Shown here: positions 21,001-30,600 of the stretch, piece after piece
Layout: every line of letters starts with the position of its first letter
Position numbering within the stretch: position 1 is the first letter of the stretch
Source of the DNA: Ignavibacteria bacterium
GTDB taxonomy: Bacteria; Bacteroidota; Ignavibacteria; Ignavibacteriales; SURF-24
Assembly (NCBI GenBank): GCA_025612245.1
Contig: JAAXKQ010000001.1
Location: forward strand, 1-64,000
DNA length: 64,000 bases
Direction of reading: 5' to 3'
Position numbers and translations under genes: made by a program
Notes under the pieces: model-generated
Database searches by the model: none
Told to the model about the DNA's origin: nothing
What the model saw: only the letters and a program-made list of their open reading frames with translations

Positions 21001-24000
21001 AATACTGGCGAACATTTGGGCCGATATACTGAAGCTGGAAAATGTAAATCCCGGTGATAACTTTTTTGAGCTCGGGGGGCATTCACTCCTGGCAACGCAG
21101 CTTATTTCAAGGATCCGTGACGCCTTTGGAGTTGAAATTCCTTTCAGCATACTTTTTGAAGAAAAGAAGCTTTCGGAGATGGCCGGAAGAATTGATCGCA
21201 TAGTCAGGCAAGATAAGGAAATTCCGGATAAACCGGTTAAATGTGAAGTAACAGGTAGCATACCCCTTTCGTTCCCGCAGCAGAGACTATGGTTTTTAGA
21301 TAAGCTTCAGCCCGGTATGACGTCCTACAATATTCCATCTGCAATAAAACTCCGGGGGGAAATAAACGCAGGGCTTCTTTGCGAGGCCGTAGATATTGTT
21401 TCAATGCGCCACCAGGTGCTCAGGACCGTCTTCAGGGAAATTGACGGGCAGCCTGTGCAGGCAATTAAGGACAATTACAGGACGGATATAAAAATTGTAA
21501 ATATAAAGGGAGAAACAGAAGAAAATAAATCAGAAGAAGTAAACGGCATTATGGATGCTGAAATTTCAAGGCCCTTTGACTTAAAGGAGGGACCTCTCTT
21601 CAGGATTCATATCTTAATTCTTTCCAAAGATGAATGCATTGTGCTGTTTGTCATTCACCACATCATTGCCGACGGATGGTCAATAGCCATACTAATACAT
21701 GAAATTGCTGCTGCCTATGAAGCGCTAATAAAGAAAAAAAATCTTTCTCTACCGGAATTAAACCTGCAGTACTCGGATTACTCTATATGGCAGAAAAAAA
21801 TGTATGAACAGGGAAAATTCGGGGCGCAGCTTAATTACTGGAAAGAGAAGCTGAGCAATGTCCCGCAGGTAATCGGGCTTCAGACAGACTACCCGAGAAA
21901 ACCCATACTTTCGACCAGCGGAAATACCATTACAGATATTTTAGAAGAACCTCTTCTTAAGGAATTGCTGGCTTTAAGCCGGAAGGAAGGTGCGACACTG
22001 TTTATGACACTGTTAGCCGCCTTTAACGTGCTTTTGCACAAATATTCGGGGCAAAATATCATTTCCGTCGGAGCTCCCGTTGCAGGCAGGGTCAGAACAG
22101 AAATCGAAAACCTGATCGGATTTTTTGTCAATAATATCGTACTGATAACTGAATTTGAACGCGGCATGACCTTTAAGGACCTCTTAAAAAAGGTAAGGAC
22201 AGTTTCCCTGGAAGCATACGCAAACCAGGACGTGCCTTTTGAAAAGGTGGTTGAGGCAATTGCACCGGTAAGGGACTTAAGCCGCTCTCCGTTGTTTCAG
22301 GTCATGTTTGTTTTCCAGAACTTCCAGGCAAGGGAGTCTGCCCCGGAGGATTTGAAGATTTCTTATTACCCCCTTAGGAGCCAGGCTTCCAATTTCGACC
22401 TTTCAATGGTATTAAACGAATCCGAAGAGGGCTTATTGATGGCGGCGGAATACAATTCGGATCTTTTTAAGGCTGAGACAATTGAAGGAATGATCTCCCA
22501 TTATAAAAATATTATTAGCTCGGTTCTTGCAGATCCTGAAATAAATATCGATGACCTCAAGGTGCTGAGCCCTGCGGAAGAGGATAAAATCCTTAATAGA
22601 TGGAACCATACGGCCAAACAGTACTCATCTTCCAATTTAATTACCGGAAGGTTCGATGAAATAGTTAAGGAAAATCCGGATGCCGATTCGGTTATTATGG
22701 CAACTTCCCAGGGTGAAATCACAGGAAAATTAACCTATTCGGACTTAAATTTTCGTGCAGATCGACTGGCTTTATTTCTGCGTTCAAAAGGTATAGTCAG
22801 AGAGGAAGTAATAGGAGTAATGGCGGAGAGGTCGATAGAGATGGTGACGGGGATCATGGGGTGTCTGAAGTCCTCTGGGGCATTTCTGCCGATTGACCCA
22901 TACTATCCTGAGGAAAGGATAAGCTACATGCTGGAGGATTCAAAGGCAGGGCTGATACTTACACAGAGCCGTCTTTTGGATAAGGTTCCCGCTTCCTGGT
23001 TGGATAAGGTGGTCTTACTGGACAGTGAGGAAGCTTATTCCCATGAAGAAAGCAACGGGGAAGTAAAACCATGTCCTGAATTAAAGTCATATCCTGAAGT
23101 AATAATATATCCTGAAAGCCTGGCCTACTTAATCTACACGTCGGGATCAACCGGGAAGCCCAAGGGCACCATGCTCAGCCACCGGGGAGTCGTTAACCTC
23201 TCGCAAGTGCAGAGGGAGGCTTTCAGGCTATTCCCGGGAGAAAGGATACTCCAGTTCTCCTCCCTCAGCTTTGATGCTTCGGTATGGGAGATATTCATGG
23301 CGCTCTTAAACGGGGCCACATTATACCTGTGCAGCAGGGATACGGTAGTCTCGGGAGAAAAGCTGAGGGATTACCTGAAGAGTAACAGAATAAACATCCT
23401 TACAGTCCCGCCATCGGTGCTGTCGTATCTGCCGGATGAGCTGTCACTGCCGGATCTTGAGGTACTGGTAACGGCAGGTGAGGCCACATCGTGGAGCCTC
23501 TTTGAGAAGTGGGGTCATGGAAGGAGGTATTTCAACGCTTATGGTCCAACGGAGGCCACGGTCTGCACAACGCTTCAGGAGTGCAGGACTGAGCAGAAGA
23601 GTGGGAATTCACAGACTCCTCCGATCGGAAGGGCAATTTCAAACGTGAGGACATACGTACTGGACGACCGGATGCAGCCGGTCCCGGTTGGTGTAGCCGG
23701 TGAGCTATATATAGCAGGAAGTGGGCTTGCAAGGGGCTACCTTGGCAAGCCGGACCTGACGTCAGAAAAGTTCTTACCCGACCCGTTCTCATCAGAGAAA
23801 GGGAGCAGGCTCTACAGGACGGGAGACTGGGTGAGATACCTGAAGGACGGGGAGATTGAATTCCTGGGAAGAATGGACAGGCAGGTAAAGCTAAGGGGCT
23901 TCAGGATAGAGCTCCAGGAAATAGAGTCACAGATCATGGCATTTCCCGGCATCAGCCAGGCAGCCGTCCTTCTTAAGGAGGATAAGACTCACGAGAGGAG

Positions 24001-24523
24001 TTTCCTGGTAGCTTACCTGGAGACAAAGGATGAGGAGTTTGACTCATCCAGATTGCAGCAGTTCCTGAAATGGAAGCTCCCCGAGTACATGCTTCCTTCT
24101 TCCTTTACGAGGCTTGAAGTTATGCCCCTTACCACTAGTGGCAAAATTGACAGGAAGGCGCTTGACGGAATGGATATGGCAGTTAAAGCTAATAACTCCG
24201 AATACGTGGAACCAAGAACAAAAGTTGAAAAAGAGGTCGCGGAAATCACTAAAGAGCTCTTAAAAGCCGACAGAGTTGGAATGTGTGACAATTTCTTTGA
24301 GCTCGGGGGCCATTCACTTCTGGCCTCACAGTTTGTAAGCCGCATAAGGGAGGCAGCGGGAATTGAAGTTCCTTTGCGCCTGGTTTTTGAAAAACCCATT
24401 TTGGCCGACTTATCCCTGGAAATAGAGCTGCTTGGAAAAGGAAATGGAGGTAAGAAGGATGAAGCGATTAAAAGCGTGTCAAGGGATTCCTATCGCATAA
24501 TGAAATCGGATTTAATGAAATAA
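18053..24523 (+). CDS. NRPS modules 6 and 7: C-A-PCP-C-A-PCP with duplicated A domain
   Basis: Two-module synthetase. C1 residues 1–440 (IYPLSPMQKGML start, HHVLFDGWS), A1 about 461–960, PCP1 near 1011, C2 about 1071–1500 (HHIIADGWS), A2 about 1529–2035, PCP2 near 2088, tail to 2156. C1 follows an epimerase-ending subunit and is inferred to be of the DCL type. Both adenylation domains carry the hand-read code DAWTVAAVCK, one residue from Phe DAWTIAAVCK, so two aromatic residues (Phe) are predicted. About 460 residues of A1 and A2 are identical, and the underlying 1382 bp are the same base for base. The N-terminal 90 or so residues of each A domain and all C and PCP domains differ. AGGG lies seven bases before the ATG. 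The gene starts one base after gene 3. Confidence 0.95.
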   Translation: MNNIEDIYPLSPMQKGMLFHSLLSSEKGVYIEQTSCTFQGKMDISAFKYAWEKVVERHSILRSAYVWEDVDEPLQIVFKSVELPFKVFDWQNIADKKVRLEETLRQEVEEGFDLETAPLMKLVMIKADAETHYFVWTQHHVLFDGWSAQIIIKEVFEIYNALINKSSIQLNAARPFRDYISWLQRQDIHKAEEYWRNLLRGLSGTTSLRPHASQKKDGAYFRKRVDIDKEISVAALAFCRNNRLTVNTLFQGLWAFIQGVYTGQDDILFGSTVSGRPAELPDINSTVGLFINTLPVRIKIDHEMNVADWLRDIQIQQAEQRKYEYCSLTDIHGWSQIPREVPLFESIIVFENYPVSAALSAQKGSIEIKDVKSHTRTNYPLTIAIGAAGEEISIEMAFDESYFDHDDIEALFLRFKVLLSEISTIAEKKLKEISVLSDVEENRILREFSQGKQLSLEYSSIPECFEAVAAMYGDLTACYKDGVELSYKELNSKADLLARLLRSKGIVREEVIGVMAERSIEMVTGIMGCLKSSGAFLPIDPYYPEERISYMLEDSKAGLILTQSRLLDKVPASWLDKVVLLDSEEAYSHEESNGEVKPCPELKSYPEVIIYPESLAYLIYTSGSTGKPKGTMLSHRGVVNLSQVQREAFRLFPGERILQFSSLSFDASVWEIFMALLNGATLYLCSRDTVVSGEKLRDYLKSNRINILTVPPSVLSYLPDELSLPDLEVLVTAGEATSWSLFEKWGHGRRYFNAYGPTEATVCTTLQECRTEQKSGNSQTPPIGRAISNVRTYVLDDRMQPVPVGVAGELYIAGSGLARGYLGKPDLTSEKFLPDPFSSEKGSRLYRTGDWVRYLKDGEIEFLGRMDRQVKLRGFRIELQEIESQIMAFPGISQAAVLLKEDKTHERSFLVAYLETKDEEFDSSRLQQFLKWKLPEYMLPSSFTRLEVMPLTTSGKIDRKSLPFPVINQEAVQEKRRKSVTEEILANIWADILKLENVNPGDNFFELGGHSLLATQLISRIRDAFGVEIPFSILFEEKKLSEMAGRIDRIVRQDKEIPDKPVKCEVTGSIPLSFPQQRLWFLDKLQPGMTSYNIPSAIKLRGEINAGLLCEAVDIVSMRHQVLRTVFREIDGQPVQAIKDNYRTDIKIVNIKGETEENKSEEVNGIMDAEISRPFDLKEGPLFRIHILILSKDECIVLFVIHHIIADGWSIAILIHEIAAAYEALIKKKNLSLPELNLQYSDYSIWQKKMYEQGKFGAQLNYWKEKLSNVPQVIGLQTDYPRKPILSTSGNTITDILEEPLLKELLALSRKEGATLFMTLLAAFNVLLHKYSGQNIISVGAPVAGRVRTEIENLIGFFVNNIVLITEFERGMTFKDLLKKVRTVSLEAYANQDVPFEKVVEAIAPVRDLSRSPLFQVMFVFQNFQARESAPEDLKISYYPLRSQASNFDLSMVLNESEEGLLMAAEYNSDLFKAETIEGMISHYKNIISSVLADPEINIDDLKVLSPAEEDKILNRWNHTAKQYSSSNLITGRFDEIVKENPDADSVIMATSQGEITGKLTYSDLNFRADRLALFLRSKGIVREEVIGVMAERSIEMVTGIMGCLKSSGAFLPIDPYYPEERISYMLEDSKAGLILTQSRLLDKVPASWLDKVVLLDSEEAYSHEESNGEVKPCPELKSYPEVIIYPESLAYLIYTSGSTGKPKGTMLSHRGVVNLSQVQREAFRLFPGERILQFSSLSFDASVWEIFMALLNGATLYLCSRDTVVSGEKLRDYLKSNRINILTVPPSVLSYLPDELSLPDLEVLVTAGEATSWSLFEKWGHGRRYFNAYGPTEATVCTTLQECRTEQKSGNSQTPPIGRAISNVRTYVLDDRMQPVPVGVAGELYIAGSGLARGYLGKPDLTSEKFLPDPFSSEKGSRLYRTGDWVRYLKDGEIEFLGRMDRQVKLRGFRIELQEIESQIMAFPGISQAAVLLKEDKTHERSFLVAYLETKDEEFDSSRLQQFLKWKLPEYMLPSSFTRLEVMPLTTSGKIDRKALDGMDMAVKANNSEYVEPRTKVEKEVAEITKELLKADRVGMCDNFFELGGHSLLASQFVSRIREAAGIEVPLRLVFEKPILADLSLEIELLGKGNGGKKDEAIKSVSRDSYRIMKSDLMK
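19551..20932 (+). repeat. 1382-bp exact repeat, copy 1 (adenylation domain of module 6)
   Basis: This block is identical to 22776–24157 at a constant offset of 3225. It starts inside the A-domain N-terminal region (LRSKGIVREE) and ends right after GKIDRK, so it carries nearly the whole substrate pocket. Flanks on both sides differ at once. Confidence 0.93.
22776..24157 (+). repeat. 1382-bp exact repeat, copy 2 (adenylation domain of module 7)
   Basis: Second copy of the 19551–20932 block in the same orientation. The boundaries fall at the same codons of the A-domain fold, consistent with domain replacement by recombination rather than tandem duplication of a whole module. An assembly artefact is less likely because the flanking unique sequences differ. 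Confidence 0.93.
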
Positions 24524-24605
24524 AAGAAAGAGAATAGTTTGGGGTTTAGTTAAAGGATATTAAAATGGTTGCTGCCTGGAAAATAAAGCAATAGGAGACT
24601 GCCTG

Positions 24606-27600
24606 ATGAATAGGAATGATACCGGTATGCAGAAAGAAGAAAATATTGAAAGTAATGAAGAAGTTTATGTTTTTCCTGCCTCATATGCACAGCAGAGGCT
24701 GTGGTTTTTGGACCAGTTTGAGCCGGGCAGCCCTTACTATAACATCCCTTCAGCAATGAGGATAAAGGGAAAATTCAATATTGCGGCATTTAAGAGCGCA
24801 ATTGAGGAAATTGCCAGGCGCCACGAATCTCTAAGGACTAATTTCTCTACCGTGGAGGGGAAACCTGTACAGGTAATTTCCAAAGGCGTTAAGGTCCCCT
24901 TTGACATTATTGACCTTAAAAGCCTGGCAGAGGCGGAAAAAGGGCCTGAAGTAAGCCGCCTTCTGACAGAAAAAGCCAAGCATTCATTTAATCTTTCCAG
25001 CGAACCATTGATTAGAATTACGGTGCTTGAGATTGCCCCTGAAGACCATGTGGTAATGGTGGTAATGCACCACATAATTTCCGATGGCTGGTCGATGGGC
25101 GTTCTTGTGCAGGAAATGTCGGCCCTTTATAACGCTTATTCTTTCGGCCGCCCCTCGCCTTTAGACGAACTGACGCTCCAGTATGCGGATTACTCACTCT
25201 GGCAGAAGGAATTCCTGCAGGGTGAAAGGCTGGAAAGGCAGCTTGACTACTGGAAAGAAAAGCTCGGGGATGCATCACAGTACCTTGACCTGCCTTTTGA
25301 CCGGCCGAGGCCCGCGGTATGGACAAATAACGGCTCGACTCTGTCCAGGACAATTCCGCAGGCGACCTTTGACGCCTTAATGGAATTCAGCCGGTCGGAA
25401 AGAGTTACCTTATTTATGACCTTAATGGCGGCCTTCCAGGTGCTGCTCCACAAGTACTCCTCTCAGGAGGATATCAGCGTCGGGACTCCGGTTGCAAACC
25501 GCACACGCAGGGAAGTGGAAGGCATTATAGGGCTATTTATCAATACAATTGTAATTAGAACCGGAGTATCCGGAAGAGATACATTCCGAAGCTACCTTCA
25601 GAAAGTAAGGTCAGCTACGCTTGAAGGCTATGAAAATCAGGACCTGCCATTTGAGTTCCTGGTTGAAAAGCTGCAACCGGGCAGGGATATGAGCTATCAG
25701 CCCTTTTTCCAGGTTATGTTCATTCTGCAAAACCTTCCCTTGAACTCGCAGCCCTTTAACGGCCTGGAGCTTTCAACGGCCGAGGTTAGTATGGGCACCT
25801 CTACTTTTGACATTACGCTTACTGTAGCCGAAACTTTTGAAGGGCTGGATTTGACCATGGAATATAATACAGATCTTTTTGACGGAAGTACCATAAGCCG
25901 GATGCTGAAGCACTATGAAAACCTGCTTGATAACATTTTACTGCACCCTGAGGCACTGATAAGTAACCTGGGACTGATGGACGAGGAAGAAAAAAACAGG
26001 GTCCTTTATGAATGGAATAATTCAGAAAGGGAGTTTGAAAAGTGCAACTCCATTCACAGTCTTTTTGAACGGCAGGCAAAAATTAACCCGGGCAAAATTG
26101 CAGCTGTTTACGAGGAAGAGGCGATATCATACGGGGAGTTAAATGAAAAATCGAACCGGCTTGCACGCAAATTAAGAAAGCTGGGCTTGGGACCGGAAGG
26201 CATTGCCGGAATATGTATCGATAGGTCGCTCGAAATGATAATTGCCGTTCTGGGAGTGCTGAAAGCAGGCGCAGCTTACCTCCCCCTGGATGCCTCTTAC
26301 CCTGAGGACCGCCTGAAGTTTATGCTTACGAACGCGGATGTCGGCCTGCTGATTACACAAAGCCACCTGGAAGAAGCCATACCATTTCATGAAGGGCCGG
26401 TCGTCTATATTGACAAAGACTGGGAAGAAATTTCCCGTGAAAATAGCCTTAATCCAGCAATTGCGCTGGATGAAAGCAACCTGGCTTATGTCATCTATAC
26501 TTCCGGTTCTACGGGAAAGCCAAAAGGCACGATGGTTTCACACGCGAGCCTTATAAATGCATATATGGCCTGGGAAGAGTCGTATGAACTTACAACACGC
26601 GCCACAACTCACCTACAGATGGCAAGCTTTTCCTTTGATGTTTTTGCGGGCGACTGGACGCGAGCCCTGTGCTCGGGAGGAAAACTTGTAATTGCTCCAA
26701 GGGAAATACTGCTCGAAGGCGAAAAGCTCTACAGCCTGATGAGGAAAGAAGGGGTAAATATAGCAGAATTTGTTCCGGCTGTCCTCAGGAATTTGATCGA
26801 TTACCTCGAAGAAAGCAGGAAGAGCCTCGAGTTCTTCAACCTCTTAATTGCAGGCTCTGACGTCTGGTACTCGGGTGAATACAAGAAATTTCAAAAATTT
26901 TGCGGCAGGAATACGCGCCTGATTAATTCCTTCGGCCTGACAGAAGCCACCATTGACAGCTCATTTTTTGAAAGCACAAACCTTGAGCTCCCGGATGAGC
27001 GCCTTGTTCCTATAGGGAGGGCGTTTTCAAATGTGACTTTATATATACTGGACAAGAATTTCCGGCCCCTGCCCCCCGGCCTCAAAGGTGAGCTTTATGT
27101 CGGCGGCAAAGGGCTCTCAAGAGGATATCTGAAGCTGCAGGAGGTAACGGCCGAAAAATTTATTCCTGACCCTTTTTCTGGAATTCCGGGCATGAGGCTT
27201 TACAGGACGGGTGACCTGGCGTGCTATCTGCCCGACGGGAATATCGAATTTTTGGGAAGAATGGATAACCAGATTAAGTTAAGAGGGCTCAGAGTTGAGC
27301 TGGGTGAAATTGAAACTGCCATCCTGGAATTTGAAAACATAAAGAGCGCGGCCGTAATTGCAAGGGAAGACATACCGGGGGATAAGAGGATAGTGGCCTA
27401 TTACGTGACACGGGACGGAAAAGCTATTCTGACTTCCGCGCTGAAGCAATTTCTGTCCGAAAGGCTTCCTGAATTCATGCTCCCCTCGGCATTTGTCATG
27501 CTCTCCGGGTTGCCGATTACGCCGAATGGGAAAGTTGACCGGAGATTTTTACCCGCGCCCGACAAAAATGAACTTCTGAAAGAACTTGAGTCCAACTATG

Positions 27601-30600
27601 TCGCCCCGCGTTCAGTCGTAGAAGGCGTCCTTGCCGCAATATGGTCCGATATACTGAAAATTCAGAAAGTCGGCGTAAATGACAACTTCTTTGAGCTCGG
27701 AGGCCATTCGCTCCTGGCTACACAGGTGATCTCAAGAATTAGAAATGCCTTTAAGCTGGAGATCCCTTTACGCAGCATTTTTGAAAACCCGACCGTAGCC
27801 AGGCTGGGCTATGTGGTTGAAAATGAAAAACTAAAGGAAACCGGGCTTATGAATAAGGCCGTCCTGCCTGCATCCCGCGGGGACAGCATTCCTTTATCCT
27901 TCGCACAGGAAAGGCTCTGGTTTTTGGACCAGCTTGAACCCGGTAATTCATTCTATAACATACCTGAAATTTACAGAATTAAGGGGAAGCTCGATAAGGA
28001 CATTCTTGAAGAAAGCTTAAATGAAATTCTAAAGCGCCATGAGATTTTGAGAACTTCCTTTTTCTCCTTGAACGGCAAGGCTAGGGCAGCAATAGCTCCG
28101 GAATTAAAAATTAAGATTAGTTTTACGGACCTGTCAATCTATTCTCTGGAAGAACAGGAAAAAATTATTGAGGCCAGGTCAACCGATGAGGCACAGGAGT
28201 ACATCCCCCTTGCAAAAGCTCCATTATTCAGGACTTCGCTTCTTAAGGTTTCTGAAGAAGAATATGTTGTTATTATGGTAATGCACCACATTATTACGGA
28301 TGAATGGTCATCTGCCATAATGTTAAAGGAAATAGCCCTTACTTATAATGCGCTGTCTTTAAGCACTAAGCCTTTACTTCCAGAGCTAAAGATCCAGTAC
28401 GCGGATTATGCCATCTGGCAGAGGGAATATCTTCAAGGAGAGAACCTGGAGCATCAGATGGAATACTGGAAAAGAAAGCTCACAGGAATACCCACTAGAC
28501 TCGAACTTCCCTATGACCACCCGAGACCACTGGTTCAGAGCTACAGGGGTGATTACATGAGCCGGGAACTGGATCAAAGAATGGTAAAACTCATAAGGGA
28601 GTCTGCGAGGCAATATGGAGTGACACTCTTCATGATGATGCTCTCGGTCTATGAAGTGCTCCTCTACAGGATGAGTAACCAGAATGACCTTGTAATAGGG
28701 ACACCCGTAGCCAACAGGAACAAAGAGGAACTGGAGCCACTGATAGGGTTCTTTGTCAACACGCTAGTAATAAGGAGTAACCTCGACGGCAGCATGAGGT
28801 TCCGTGAGCTCCTTCAAGAGACCATGCAGACCTCGCTTGAGGCATATACATTTCAGGACCTTCCCTTTGAGATGCTGGTCGATGCCTTGGAACCCGAGAG
28901 GACTCTCAGCCATTCACCCATTTTCCAGGTCATGTTTGCGCTGCAGAACGCTCCTGAAGAAGAATACGAGTTTACTGCGGACCTGAGGCTTACCCCATAT
29001 GAAGTGCACTCAATGACCTCAAAATTCGACCTTACCATGTTGATCTCGGACAAGTCGGAAGAGAGTATTTCAATGGCATTTGAATACAACACGGACCTCT
29101 TCGATAAAGAGACTATTGAAAGGATGTTCAGGCACTATGAGTTAATATTGGAATGCGTGCTAAAAAATCCTGACTCGATTCTTTCCGGCATCTCTCTTTT
29201 AAGCCGTGAAGAGGAAAGGGCGATACTGGAGAAAATGTCCGGCATAAATGCCTCACCATTCAGCCCCGGCGAAATGGTACACGTGGCATTTGAAAACACC
29301 GCCTCACTCATGGCCGGCAATACTGCACTGATATTTATGGGCAGTAAAATGACCTTCGGCGAACTGAACAGCCGAAGTAACAGGCTTGCGCATTACCTGG
29401 TGAAAAGAGGAATAGGTCCGGAAACTGTTGTTGGCGTTGCGCTCAGGAGATCACCCGAGCTTATAATCAGCCTTCTGGGGGTACTAAAAGCCGGGGGCTG
29501 CTACCTTCCACTGGATACAAATTATCCTGAAGACAGGCTGCACTATATTATTGCGGATTCAAACTTAAAACTGCTGATAACTGAAAAAGACTTGAGCTCA
29601 AAATTTGGCGCAGGCATGGCAGAAACCGTTCTTGTTGACCTTCAATGGAAGGAAATTGAACAAGAAAGCAGCCTGAACCCGGAGATACAAGGGCCCTTCC
29701 CTGATAACCTGGCATACATAATTTATACGTCAGGCTCTACAGGCAATCCCAAGGGAACGATGATCACGCACAAAAATCTCACAAACTACCTTTCCTGGTG
29801 CCAAAATGCCTATCCTCTGAGTGAAGAAACCGGGTCGGTATTCCACCTAAGCATTTCCTTTGATGCTGCCATTACCTCCATATATCCTGCCTTACTTTCA
29901 GGCACCCCTGTTAGAATAATACCAGAAGGTAAGGATATTTACCTGCTGGGTAAAGAGCTTATGGAAAGCGGAGCAACCGGCACACTTAAGATAACACCTG
30001 CTCACCTGGACATACTGGCCGAAAACCTCAGGAATGAAGCCTCAGATGGAAGACCAGCTGATGAAAAAATTAAGGTCGGGGCACTGGTAGTAGGAGGGGA
30101 GAACCTTACGGGTAAACAGATTGCCTTCTACCAGGATAATTATCCCGGGACATTAATATTTAATGAGTACGGGCCTACTGAGGCCACCGTGGGCTGCATT
30201 GTCCATGAAGCCTCCAGACATAAAACCGTGGGATCAGTCCCGATCGGTAGGGTGATACCGGGCGTATATGCCTGCATACTGGATGATAACATGAGCCTCG
30301 TTGGGGAGAATACTCCGGGTGAACTCTACATCGGTGGGCTTGGCATATCGAGGGGCTATCTTGCCAAACCGGAGCTTACGGCTGAAAAGTTCATCCCCGA
30401 TCCTTTCAGCGGCGTTCCGGGGATGAGGATCTATAGGACAGGTGACAAGGCAAAGCTCCTAAAAGACGGCAATATTGAATTCCTGGGCAGGCTTGACGGG
30501 CAAGTAAAACTGCACGGATATAGAATTGAGCCGGGTGAAATTGAGGCAGTTCTGAAGCAACACCCTGAGGTTAAAGAAGCACTCGTCTTGAAGCATGATT

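Noticed and set aside
19551-24157. Assembly artefact as the cause of the exact repeat
   Set aside because: The unique sequences at all four edges differ and both copies sit in a continuous frame with complete modules. It is not excluded without reads, but it is not the simplest reading.
24564-24593. Nine-codon open frame between NRPS genes 4 and 5
   Set aside because: It is too short and has no conserved context, so nothing supports translation.
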